Below the pieces are notes generated by a model. The model had not been told where the DNA came from, searched no databases, and saw only the letters and a program-made list of their open reading frames with translations. Shown here piece by piece: positions 37,573 to 46,929 of a stretch of DNA of 64,000 nt. A program made the translations under genes and the position numbers. The stretch is taken from positions 62,001 through 126,000 of the forward strand of contig JAUMWT010000001.1 of the NCBI GenBank assembly GCA_030529505.1, given 5' to 3'. The DNA comes from Allobrachymonas sp. Its GTDB lineage: Bacteria > Pseudomonadota > Gammaproteobacteria > Burkholderiales > Burkholderiaceae_C. Each line of letters starts with the position of its first letter. The first letter of the stretch is position 1.

Positions 37573-38391
37573 CTATTGCTGGGCGGCATCAGGCAAAGAT
37601 TGCGACTGCTGTAGCTCTTGCTGTGGCTGCAAACGCTCCAGCAGGCCCATGCGCCAAAAGCGTGGTGGCATGGCCGATACCAACGGCACGGGGTGAAAGC
37701 TGCCGTGCTGCACCACCCAGGCGGTGGGAAAGTGCCGGTAGGCATCGCGCGCCACCAAGCTGGGCGCGCACAGCGGCACGCTCGTCTGCAAAGGGTGTGA
37801 ATAGGATTGGGGCACTGCGCTGCCCGGCACCAGATGCTGCGGCTTCTGCAATTTCTGCGGCAGCACAGCCAAGGCTTGGGCCACTTCTTCGGCAGGCAGG
37901 CGGCCATCGTGCACCGGCACAAAGCGCAGGCCCAGGGCTTGAGCCTCTTGCTGCACTTGGTGCGCATGCACGGCCGAGAACACCATGCGCGGCGACCAGA
38001 CGTAGAGCAAAACTTTATCGGCCACCCCCTGCCCCAGCCCGTTCGCATGCGCCGTGCTGCGCTGCAAAGCCCGCCATTGCGCTTCGTCAAAGCATGCGGG
38101 CGTGGCTGAAGATGCGGTTGCAGAAGCGGCCACCACCGTTGGCGACACCGCTGGCGGCTTCATGGTTGTTGCAGCAGATTCGCTTGCCGCAGGTGCAGCG
38201 AGTGATGCATGCCCCGTCGGTGCAGCAGCGTGCAAAGCCGCTTGGGGCGCAACGATCCGTGCGTGCTTGTGCTCAACAGCTTGCGCCTGCGCCAATGCCC
38301 AACACGGCAAGCCCAGCCACAAAGCCCGCAGGGCATAGCCAATATGTTTCTGCCAATGTTTTTCTTGCCAATGGCTTGTACGCAGCGCCAT
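37573..38391 (-). CDS. Exported protein of unknown function (thioredoxin-like hints)
   Basis: 272 residues beginning MALRTSHWQEKHWQKH, with a signal-like hydrophobic stretch (ALRALWLGLPCWALAQAQA), an Ala/Thr-rich linker to about residue 95, then a domain with CFDEAQWRALQRS and LLYVWSPRMVFSAVHAHQV. A strand followed by WSPRM and an alpha helix, plus a later PLCAPSLVARDAYRHFPTAWVV, recalls a thioredoxin or TraW/TrbC-like fold without a CxxC motif; I cannot assign it. AAGGAGG precedes the ATG at 38391, which overlaps the gph stop (TGATG), so it is translationally coupled to gph. Confidence 0.75.
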   Translation of the reverse strand: MALRTSHWQEKHWQKHIGYALRALWLGLPCWALAQAQAVEHKHARIVAPQAALHAAAPTGHASLAAPAASESAATTMKPPAVSPTVVAASATASSATPACFDEAQWRALQRSTAHANGLGQGVADKVLLYVWSPRMVFSAVHAHQVQQEAQALGLRFVPVHDGRLPAEEVAQALAVLPQKLQKPQHLVPGSAVPQSYSHPLQTSVPLCAPSLVARDAYRHFPTAWVVQHGSFHPVPLVSAMPPRFWRMGLLERLQPQQELQQSQSLPDAAQQ

Positions 38392-39071
38392 CACGCCCTC
38401 CTTGTCTGCTGATCCAGCCACGCCAGCACCTCGGCAGGCTGCTGCACCTGTGCATCAGCGCCCCAAGTTGCCACATCCACCCCGCCCAGATAGCCCCACA
38501 AGGCCGCCATGCCCACCATGCCCGCGGCGTGGGCGGCTTGTATGTCACGCAAATCGTCGCCCACATACAGGCAGTGCCGCGGGGCCACGGCCATGCGGCG
38601 CGCGGCTTCGAGCAAAGGCGCGGGGTGTGGCTTGGCCTGCGGCAAGGTATCGCCGCTGATGAGCACGGCGGCATGACGCAAATCATCCAGCCCGCGTGCA
38701 ATCGGTTCGGCAAAGCGCGCCGCTTTGTTGGTCACGATGCCCCAGGGCAGCCCGCGCTGTTGCAAGGCTTGCAGCAAATCGGCAACGCCCGCAAAAAGCA
38801 CGGTTTGCCGCAGCAAGCGCTGGGCGTAATTGCTCAGGAACTCTTCGCTGTAAGCTGCGTAATCTGCATCATCTGGCTGCATGTCAAAGGCCGCTGCCAA
38901 CAAACCGCGTGCGCCAGCGCTGGCCGCCTGGCGATAAGCCGATGGCGGCAGCGAGGGCAAGCCGCGCGCCGTGCGCATCTGGTCCACCGCTGCGCCCAGA
39001 TCAGGGGCGCTATCGACCAAAGTGCCATCCAGATCAAACAAAACGGCCTGGATATTCAGCATCGTCGTCAT
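38391..39071 (-). CDS. gph: Phosphoglycolate phosphatase, HAD family
   Basis: 226 residues. It removes phosphate from 2-phosphoglycolate, which arises from DNA repair. HAD motif I is VLFDLDGTLVDSAPDLGAAV, motif II is the T of GIVTNKAARFAEPI, motif III is AKPHPAPLLEAA and motif IV is CLYVGDDLRDIQAA. The C1 helical cap lies between motifs I and II. It lies 140 bases downstream of ubiG, the standard ubiG-gph pair in Burkholderiales, and overlaps the next gene by one base. Confidence 0.93.
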   Translation of the reverse strand: MTTMLNIQAVLFDLDGTLVDSAPDLGAAVDQMRTARGLPSLPPSAYRQAASAGARGLLAAAFDMQPDDADYAAYSEEFLSNYAQRLLRQTVLFAGVADLLQALQQRGLPWGIVTNKAARFAEPIARGLDDLRHAAVLISGDTLPQAKPHPAPLLEAARRMAVAPRHCLYVGDDLRDIQAAHAAGMVGMAALWGYLGGVDVATWGADAQVQQPAEVLAWLDQQTRRA

Positions 39072-39214
39072 GGCTGGTTTGCTTTCTCGTTCATTCCAAG
39101 TCTGTGGTTGGCAAGGGCTAAGGGCAGCTGCAATGACTCATGCCTGATGCCAAACCGGCGCTTCACCCACTGCTGCACCCAACCCCGCCGAAGCTGGGGG
39201 AGGTAGCCCTACCC

Positions 39215-39958
39215 TCAGCCCTTGCGCCAGGCCTGCATGTAGTTCACATCCACGCCAGGGCCAAGCCAATAGCTGCCCGTGAGCGGGTTGTGATGCAGCC
39301 CCTCGCTGCCCACCAGATGCAAACCGGCTTGGCGTGCGTGGCGCGCCAGCTCGCTGGGATTGATGAATTTGCTGTAGCTGTGCGTGCCGCGCGGCAGCAG
39401 GCGCAACAGATATTCGGCCCCCACAATGGCCATGAGGTAGGCCTTGGGGTTGCGCGCAATGGTCGAGAAAAACACCCAACCACCGGGTTTGACCAAATCG
39501 GCGCAAGCCTGCACGACCGAGGCGGGATCAGGCACGTGCTCAAGCATTTCCATGCACGTGACCACATCGAAGCTTTGCGGCTGCTCGCGCGCCAAGTCTT
39601 CCACGCTGATGCAGCGGTAATCCACATCGGCCGCCTGCTGCTCGGCCGCATGCGCGCGTGCCGTGTGCAAAGAGGCTTCAGCCAGGTCAATGCCCAGCAC
39701 GTTGGCACCCGCCCGCGCCATGGATTCAGCCAGGATGCCGCCGCCGCAGCCCACATCCAGCACGCGCTGACCTGCCAGGGATGCGTGGCGGTTGATCCAC
39801 TCCAGGCGCAGCGGATTGATGGCGTGCAGGGTGCGGAACGCGCCCTGCTCGTTCCACCATTCATCGGCCAAATCGCCAAAATGCGCTAGCTCGGCCGCAT
39901 CGGCATTGGCGGGTGCTGAAGAAGCGTCCACGGAAAGGGGAAGAAGTGCAGAAGACAT
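39215..39958 (-). CDS. ubiG: Ubiquinone biosynthesis O-methyltransferase
   Basis: SAM-dependent enzyme catalysing both O-methylations of ubiquinone synthesis. The 247-residue protein has the UbiG opening [37 protein letters not shown] motif [17 protein letters not shown] and the family segments [16 protein letters not shown] and [18 protein letters not shown]. Full length. It is upstream of gph in the same orientation; the next upstream gap is 555 bases. Confidence 0.96.
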   Translation of the reverse strand: MSSALLPLSVDASSAPANADAAELAHFGDLADEWWNEQGAFRTLHAINPLRLEWINRHASLAGQRVLDVGCGGGILAESMARAGANVLGIDLAEASLHTARAHAAEQQAADVDYRCISVEDLAREQPQSFDVVTCMEMLEHVPDPASVVQACADLVKPGGWVFFSTIARNPKAYLMAIVGAEYLLRLLPRGTHSYSKFINPSELARHARQAGLHLVGSEGLHHNPLTGSYWLGPGVDVNYMQAWRKG

Positions 39959-40513
39959 GTGTGTCAGTCAATCAATCTTGGAAAACATTGCAGCAAGGCG
40001 TAAAGACCAGTTGCAAAGGGCCAGTTACAAAGCCATCCGCTAAAAACGCCCTTATTGCCCGTGTATCAAATCAAATGACCCAATAACACGCGGTATGAAT
40101 CGGCCCTGCCCGCGTACCGCCGATATACAAATATGGAGCGCACGTTGAGCACGTTGAAATACATCGCCCGGCTGCCAACCGCGCTGCGCCTGCGTATCAG
40201 CCTATCAAGAGCCAAAGCAGTCTAGCCGATTTTGTTTTTGGCTCACTCAGGCAGGCCGCTGTACAAGTGTTCATCAAACGTCCACAAATGCCCTGTTCCT
40301 CGCTAGCGCCCTACAAGCAACGGCCCGCCCCACCCAAACGATGCAAACGGGTCTTTGCCAACCAGTCATCTATTGGCCGCAATCGCCCTACTCCCATCCC
40401 TTTTACTGCTACCTGCCATATCGTTTCCTCACCAGGCTTGCTGTACATTGCCAGCGTGCACAATGGGCATTTTGTTTTTCTTCAAGCCACTGTTATCCGA
40501 AAGCCCCATCCGC
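39959..40513. other. Divergent intergenic region ubiG / ribE
   Basis: About 555 bases, AT-richer than the coding neighbours. ACGTTGAG/ACGTTGAA occurs as a short direct repeat near 40,141-40,158. I looked for an FMN riboswitch before ribE and did not find its conserved AGGGGCGG-type core. Overlapping open frames running into ribE have no family resemblance. Confidence 0.5.
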
Positions 40514-41170
40514 ATGTTTACTGGCATTGTTACTGGCATCGGCCAAATCACCCATGTTCAGGCCTTGGGCGACACAAGCACCCACGGCAGGCAACTGCGC
40601 ATCGCTACACCAGCAGGCTATTTGCAAGACGTACAAATCGGCGACAGCATCGCCATCAACGGCGCCTGCATGACCGTGACTGCGCTGGATGCCACCGCCA
40701 ATACCTTTACTGTGGACGTTTCCAGCGAATCGCTGGCGCGCACCACGGGCCTGCACGAGCCTGGCGAAGTCAACCTGGAAAAAGCCCTGCGCGCCCATGA
40801 TCGCTTGGGCGGCCACATCGTGAGCGGCCATGTGGACGGTATTGGAACCGTTACAGCCCTGACGCCCAAAGGCGAAAGCCACTGCCTGCAAATCGCCGTA
40901 CCGCACGATCTAGCGGCGTTCATGACTTACAAAGGCTCCGTCACCGTACAGGGCGTGAGCCTGACCATCAATCAGGTGCAAGACAGCCCCACTGGCTGCA
41001 CCATCAGCATCAACCTGATTCCGCACACCATGGAGCACACCACCCTGCGCGACCTGCAAAGCGGCAGCCCCGTGAATCTGGAAATCGACATGCTGGCGCG
41101 CTATGTGCAGCGCATGCTAGGCCTGCGTGGCCAATTGCCGGTGCACGCATCAATGCAACCGCCCGCGTAA
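40514..41170 (+). CDS. ribE: Riboflavin synthase alpha chain
   Basis: Dismutates two 6,7-dimethyl-8-ribityllumazines to riboflavin. The 218-residue protein has the two lumazine-binding repeats: the first starts MFTGIVTGIGQI with GDSIAINGACMTVT, the second starts LGGHIVSGHVDGIGTV with GSVTVQGVSLTINQV. The start at MFTGI is invariant in the family; the frame is open upstream to 40355 but that part is not homologous. No ribB/ribH neighbour is present. Confidence 0.96.
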   Translation: MFTGIVTGIGQITHVQALGDTSTHGRQLRIATPAGYLQDVQIGDSIAINGACMTVTALDATANTFTVDVSSESLARTTGLHEPGEVNLEKALRAHDRLGGHIVSGHVDGIGTVTALTPKGESHCLQIAVPHDLAAFMTYKGSVTVQGVSLTINQVQDSPTGCTISINLIPHTMEHTTLRDLQSGSPVNLEIDMLARYVQRMLGLRGQLPVHASMQPPA

Positions 41171-41432
41171 ACGCCCACGGCAGGCACGTAGCCCAAGGGC
41201 CCACCAGCCCCGTCATCAGAACGTCGTTCCCGCCCCAATTGCACAACTCACTCAAACACCCCATCTCCAAGGCGCCCCCGTTTCAAGCGACGGCCTTGCT
41301 TCAAGGCTCGCCGCAAACCCCATAACCCGGCTGCGTGAATCAGGCGCCTTCTACAATCTTCTGCAACTTCTGCCACCATGGGTTGGCCCAACCGCTGGCA
41401 AACGTTTCAACCGCTTTTGAAAGGAATCACAT

Positions 41433-41711
41433 ATGGCCCGCATGGTTCACTGCATCAAACTGGGTATCGAAGCCGAAGGGCTGGATCGCGCGCCCTACCC
41501 CGGCCCCATCGGGCAACGCATTTTCGAAAACGTGAGCAAACAAGCCTGGGGCGACTGGCTGCGCCACCAAACCATGCTGGTGAACGAAAACCGCCTCAAC
41601 CTGGCCGATGCCCGCGCCCGCCAATACCTGCTGCGGCAGATGGAAAACCACTTCTTCGGCGAGGGCGCCGACCAGGTGGCGGGCTATGTGCCGCCCACGC
41701 CTGAAGCGTGA
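41433..41711 (+). CDS. yggX: Probable Fe(2+)-trafficking / oxidative damage protection protein
   Basis: 92 residues, YggX family, implicated in protecting iron-sulfur clusters. It begins [18 protein letters not shown], with the conserved Cys7, and has [32 protein letters not shown] and [15 protein letters not shown], the family core. AAGGAAT precedes the ATG. Full length. A strong terminator follows at 41,721-41,755. Confidence 0.96.
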   Translation: MARMVHCIKLGIEAEGLDRAPYPGPIGQRIFENVSKQAWGDWLRHQTMLVNENRLNLADARARQYLLRQMENHFFGEGADQVAGYVPPTPEA

Positions 41712-41720
41712 AACAGCCAT

Positions 41721-41755
41721 AAAAAAGCCACGATATATGCCGTGGCTTTTTTATT
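41721..41755 (+). terminator. Rho-independent terminator after yggX
   Basis: AAAAAAGCCACG-ATATATGC-CGTGGCTTTTTT with T-run; stem of about ten pairs. It separates yggX from the tandem membrane-protein genes. Confidence 0.88.
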
Positions 41756-41843
41756 TTTCATGGGGGCTATTTTCCAAATACTTCATGCTAGATTGTGCGC
41801 ATCATCATTTCAATTAGATATTCTTTAAACCAGAGGTGTTCAC

Positions 41844-42164
41844 ATGAAATATCGTTTGCTGATTGCCATTGCCTGTACTGCGCTTTCCTTCAAGGCATTT
41901 GAAGCCACCTTTCGTCACCAGGGCCTTTTATTCATCCTGGCCTGGACTGCTTACTTTCTTATTCTTTATTTCTGGATCAGATACGACCGTGCACCAAAAG
42001 CCTTGATGATCACTGGAAGCATACTGGGAACTTTGTCTGTTCTCGGTTCATTTCTTGTAGGGCTGTTGCTGGCATTGCCTTCAGTTCTATTGATGCTTTA
42101 CGTTCACATACACTCTCTGTACACCAAGGAAGCACCACATGTTTCTGCGCCTTATGAATATTAA
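41844..42164 (+). CDS. Small membrane protein, tandem paralogue 1
   Basis: A 106-residue, very hydrophobic protein with about four membrane segments (near residues 4-20, 27-46, 53-74 and 76-95) and a short polar tail. I do not recognise the family. It shares an ordered pattern with the next two genes: W.AYFLILYFW, then R.DRAPKALMITGSILGTLSVLGSF, then LPSVLLMLYVHIHSL. AGAGG lies 7 bases before the ATG. Base composition is AT-richer than the flanking housekeeping genes, suggesting acquisition or weak codon selection. The three genes may form one transcript. Confidence 0.8.
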   Translation: MKYRLLIAIACTALSFKAFEATFRHQGLLFILAWTAYFLILYFWIRYDRAPKALMITGSILGTLSVLGSFLVGLLLALPSVLLMLYVHIHSLYTKEAPHVSAPYEY

Positions 42165-42236
42165 TCCCAGATTGACAATTTCAATCTTGGCTGATAAAAA
42201 CCCTTAGCATTTCAACAGATAACAGAAAGCATCATC

Positions 42237-42551
42237 ATGGACGGCCGCATCGTCGCAGCTTTTTACTGCACACTCTTCTCTAGTTTCGGCATAGTCGCCA
42301 CATTTAGTTTTGGAAATTACATATGGCTTTCTTCCTGGGTCTTTTATTTCTTGATTCTTTACTTCTGGGTAAAAAATGGTCGGGCTCCTGTACCACTTGT
42401 TGTCGTTGGTACGGTATTAGGAAGCGTGTCAGTTGGCAGCAGCTTTTTTGCTGCATTGATCTTTACTCTCCCCGGCGTTTGCTTGATGACTTATATCTTT
42501 TTCCACTCCATCATCAGTGAACCAGATGGCACCCCACAAAACTGTGCATAA
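42237..42551 (+). CDS. Small membrane protein, tandem paralogue 2
   Basis: 104 residues, about four hydrophobic segments. The shared core reads SSWVFYFLILYFWVKNGRAP, VVVGTVLGSVSVGSSFF and LPGVCLMTYIFFHSI, matching paralogues 1 and 3 position by position. The N-terminus (MDGRIVAAFYCTLFSS) has diverged. The ribosome site is weak (AGAAAG before ATCATC-ATG). Unknown function; the tail EPDGTPQNCA resembles paralogue 3's KEPESVPQ. Confidence 0.78.
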   Translation: MDGRIVAAFYCTLFSSFGIVATFSFGNYIWLSSWVFYFLILYFWVKNGRAPVPLVVVGTVLGSVSVGSSFFAALIFTLPGVCLMTYIFFHSIISEPDGTPQNCA

Positions 42552-42607
42552 GATCAATTTTCTCTTGTAAGAGCATTTTCAAACTTGCACCTTGAAAAGC
42601 AAAAACC

Positions 42608-42958
42608 ATGAAAGAAAATCAGCTCACCGCTCGTTTATTGCATTTGATCGTTGCCATTTGCTGCACCGCCTATTCATATATACCAATCAAAGAATCATGG
42701 CCTCCGCAGAAAAGTTCTATATGGGCAGCGGCTTGGGCAGCTTATTTTTTGATTCTCTTTTTCTGGATCAAGAACAACCGCGCTCCTCGAATACTCATGA
42801 TAGTTGGCACTCTATTCGGAACAATCTCGTTATTCAGCACTTTTCTTTTGGGACCTATGGGATTGTTCTTGGGGCTGATCTGCACACTCCCAGCCATAGC
42901 GCTGATGACCTACGTACACATTCTCTCGTTCAAAGAACCTGAAAGCGTTCCGCAATAA
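42608..42958 (+). CDS. Small membrane protein, tandem paralogue 3
   Basis: 116 residues with about four hydrophobic segments. The core AAYFLILFFWIKNNRAP, MIVGTLFGTISLFSTFL and LPAIALMTYVHILSFKEP aligns with paralogues 1 and 2. The loop before the third helix pair is slightly longer (LLGPMGLFLGLIC). A second overlapping open frame on the same strand (42,592-42,942) lacks the shared pattern and is rejected. Stops 31 bases before the convergent mltB end; no terminator seen. Confidence 0.78.
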   Translation: MKENQLTARLLHLIVAICCTAYSYIPIKESWPPQKSSIWAAAWAAYFLILFFWIKNNRAPRILMIVGTLFGTISLFSTFLLGPMGLFLGLICTLPAIALMTYVHILSFKEPESVPQ

Positions 42959-42989
42959 CGATAAATAAAGCGGGCAGGTTCATCCATCC

Positions 42990-44210
42990 TTACACCGCCC
43001 TACGCACCTCCTCGCCCAAATCAATCACCGCTTTGGCGTAGTAACTGCTGTTGTTGTAGCGGGTGATGACGTAGAAGTTTTGCGTGCCCGCGTAGTAGCT
43101 GGGCGTGGCCTGGCCGTTTTCCAGTTCGATCAGCGCCAGTTTGCCGCTCTGGCCCAGGTGGGGTGCGGCTTCTTGCAAGGACGCGCCGTAGTCGGCCATT
43201 TCTTGCGCGGTGAAGCTGGGGCGAATGTCTGGCGCGAGCAAGGTGGGCAGTTGCAGGCGCTCTTCGTCAAAGCGCACCTTGTAAACGGGTGGCAGGCCCG
43301 GCTCCCAGCCAAAGGCGCGAAAGTAGGCCGCTACGGAACCGATGGCATCCGTCGGGCTGGTGAACAGATCAATGTGCCGGTCGCCGTCGTAATCCACCGC
43401 GTACCGGTTCCAGCTGGAGGGCATGAATTGCGGCAAGCCCATGGCGCCCGCGTAGCTGCCGCGCAAGTCCAGCGGGTTGTCGCGGTTGCGCGCGCACAGC
43501 AGCAGGTAGGCTTCCAGCTCCTGGCGGAAAAAGCGGTTGCGCGCCTCGGCGCGCGGATGCTCGGCCGGAAAGTCAAAGCTCAGGGTCGAAAGCGTATCGA
43601 TCACGCGCAGATTGCCCATGTGGCGGCCAAAGATGGTTTCCACCCCGATGATTCCGACGATGAAATGCGCGGGCACGCCGTACTCGCGCTCGGCCCTTTC
43701 CAAGGCAGGCGCGTTTTCGCGCCAGAACTGCACGCCTGCGCGAATGCGCACGGGCTCCACAAAACGGCTGCGGTAGGCTGCCCAGTTGCGCCGCACGCCC
43801 TTGCCCGCAGGCAGAATCAGCCGCGGCACATTGGGCAAAAAGTTGGCGTTGCCAATGGCGTTGCGCACGTATGCCTCGGGCAGGCCCAGGCGCTGGGCCA
43901 TCTCGGGCACTTGGGCCATCACCTCGGCACGGGCGGCGTAGCTGCCCGCCAAGGGCATGGGTTGGGCAAAGCTGCCCAGCTCTGCTTCGGTAAACGCCGG
44001 TTCGGGCCGCTTTTGCTGCACCGTTCCTTCAATCTGCTTGGCGGTAACGGGCGCTTTGACTGGCTCTTTCTTGCGTGTGGCACAAGCCGCCAGGCCAACC
44101 GCCACGGGCAGCCCGATCAAGGCGCCGCCCAGCAACAAGCGCCGCTGCCGTTGCACGGCTGCTTCGCGAGAGATGGCTGAAGAAGAAAAAGAAAAAAACT
44201 GCTTGGACAT
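42990..44210 (-). CDS. mltB: Membrane-bound lytic murein transglycosylase B
   Basis: A 406-residue lipoprotein that cleaves peptidoglycan glycan strands, forming 1,6-anhydroMurNAc. A basic N-terminus and hydrophobic segment end in lipobox LAAC (Cys about residue 43). The catalytic Glu lies in FIVGIIGVETIFGRHMG, with FRQELEAYLLLCARN, GAMGLPQFMPSSWNRYAVD and DGDRHIDLF following, all MltB (family 103) hallmarks. ATG at 44210 gives the lipoprotein signal; the frame stays open to 44429 without homology. It faces the small membrane genes and is divergent from fumC. Confidence 0.94.
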   Translation of the reverse strand: MSKQFFSFSSSAISREAAVQRQRRLLLGGALIGLPVAVGLAACATRKKEPVKAPVTAKQIEGTVQQKRPEPAFTEAELGSFAQPMPLAGSYAARAEVMAQVPEMAQRLGLPEAYVRNAIGNANFLPNVPRLILPAGKGVRRNWAAYRSRFVEPVRIRAGVQFWRENAPALERAEREYGVPAHFIVGIIGVETIFGRHMGNLRVIDTLSTLSFDFPAEHPRAEARNRFFRQELEAYLLLCARNRDNPLDLRGSYAGAMGLPQFMPSSWNRYAVDYDGDRHIDLFTSPTDAIGSVAAYFRAFGWEPGLPPVYKVRFDEERLQLPTLLAPDIRPSFTAQEMADYGASLQEAAPHLGQSGKLALIELENGQATPSYYAGTQNFYVITRYNNSSYYAKAVIDLGEEVRRAV

Positions 44211-44465
44211 GAATACACACTGCAAAAGAAACGGCCAGCGCACAGCCAGGAAAAATCCACAAGCGCCTTCTGTAGAAGATGAGCAGGCATCCAAGGCGAT
44301 GCGGGCTATTTTTAACCATAAACTTGGCAGTTCCCTGAATCGGGGCGCGCTTTGTTTTGCAAACGATGGCGACGGCCCCTCTTCCTGCATTTCTCGGGCG
44401 GGCCAAAGCGTCTGCCCGCATCCACCCACCTGAACCGAACCGATTCACTTCCAAGGAGTAAGCGC

Positions 44466-45854
<1,389 letters not shown>

Positions 45855-45892
45855 TTGCCAGCAACAGCTATCTGCAAGCAGATAAAAGTACC

Positions 45893-45925
45893 AGGGCCGC
45901 TTGGCAAAAATCAAGCGGCCCTTTT
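45893..45925 (+). terminator. Rho-independent terminator after fumC
   Basis: AGGGCCGCTTG-GCAAAAAT-CAAGCGGCCCTTTTT: a ten-pair GC-rich stem with five T, 39 bases after the fumC stop. Confidence 0.9.
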
Positions 45926-46074
45926 TGCTTCATTATTCAACGCGCTGCGTCAATGGTGCTCGGCAATCATCTAAAAACCTTATTCACCAAAAACCACCTG
46001 CCAGCCCAACACTCAAAAAATCAATTAACCAATTCAATTTGAAGCGTTTCAAATCAAAAGATCAACCCTTGACG

Positions 46075-46581
46075 ATGCGTAAAAAAATTATTTACTGGAT
46101 CAAACAAGCCCTGCAACTGCTTGTAATGGTGGCCGTTTTATCGTTCGCCATGGATTGGTGGCGCAAACCGGCGCAGCCACTGGATTTTGCCAATCAGCCC
46201 CTTGTCACCATTCAGGGGCAAACGCTCACGCTAGAGGAAATCAGCCGCCAGCGCCCAGCCGTGCTCTATTTCTGGGGCAGTTGGTGCGGCGTTTGCCGGC
46301 ACACCTCGCCTGTTATCAACCGCTTGCACCAAGCGGGCGTGCCGGTACTGGGGGTGGCCTGGCAATCGGGCACGCCGCAAGCCGTTACCGCCTATCTGAA
46401 TAAACACCAATGGAACTTCGACACAGTTAACGATGCCAATGGCAGCCTGGTGCGCCAATGGCAAATCAAGGCCGCGCCCACGATCGTGCTGATCAAAAAC
46501 GGGCAAATGGTGCACACCACCACGGGCCTGAGCAGTTATTGGGGACTGCGCCTGCGTTTATGGTGGGCTAACTGGTCTTAA
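46075..46581 (+). CDS. Membrane-anchored thioredoxin-like protein (ScsD/TlpA-like)
   Basis: 168 residues. An uncleaved N-terminal helix (about 10-26, QALQLLVMVAVLSFAMDWW) anchors a periplasmic thioredoxin fold with VLYFWGSWCGVCRHTSPVINRL, in which WCGVC is a CxxC redox pair, and cis-Pro segment IKAAPTIVLI. This matches protein disulfide reductases of the ScsD/TlpA type. The start at 46075 places the anchor at the N-terminus; the frame is open upstream to 45901. Its AT-richer flanks and position between the fumC terminator and valS suggest an independent unit. The redox partner is unknown; dsbB is 7 kb away. Confidence 0.88.
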   Translation: MRKKIIYWIKQALQLLVMVAVLSFAMDWWRKPAQPLDFANQPLVTIQGQTLTLEEISRQRPAVLYFWGSWCGVCRHTSPVINRLHQAGVPVLGVAWQSGTPQAVTAYLNKHQWNFDTVNDANGSLVRQWQIKAAPTIVLIKNGQMVHTTTGLSSYWGLRLRLWWANWS

Positions 46582-46929
46582 TAATCTCAACAACTACCGG
46601 CCCGGCGGCTGGCGTTTTCATAGCGCATTGAATCAAGATGAATAGATTGCGTCTTCAATAAAAACAATCTGCTTCTCATCCCTTTTCAACACCGCCCTTA
46701 CAAACAAGCAGTTATTGAATCGGCATATTCATCCACACTTATATCGCGCAAACACAGCGTAACCGCTCGCATATCAACTCAAATATATCCACCCGTGTTT
46801 TCAAGCCCGTGCCAAGGCCTTGCTCAGCAGGCTGCCCAGTAGAATAGCGGGTTTGCGCCGGGTTTGAAGCTTTCCTCCTGGACCTTTTGGCGCGTTTTTT
46901 GAATCATCCTTTTCAGCAAAACTTTCACC
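46582..46929. other. AT-rich intergenic region upstream of valS
   Basis: About 350 bases with runs of A and T, probably carrying the valS promoter; TAGAAT at about 46,838-46,843 is a candidate -10 box with TTGCTC upstream at short spacing. There is no gene or repeat that I can support. A minus-strand frame starting in valS extends into it but is a shadow. Confidence 0.45.

Noticed and set aside
39959..40513. FMN riboswitch upstream of ribE
   Set aside because: The conserved FMN aptamer segments were not found; the region has no matching multi-stem arrangement.
42592..42942. Alternative 116-codon plus-strand frame overlapping small membrane paralogue 3
   Set aside because: It lacks the motif pattern shared by the three paralogues and is soluble and irregular; the 42,608 frame keeps the pattern.
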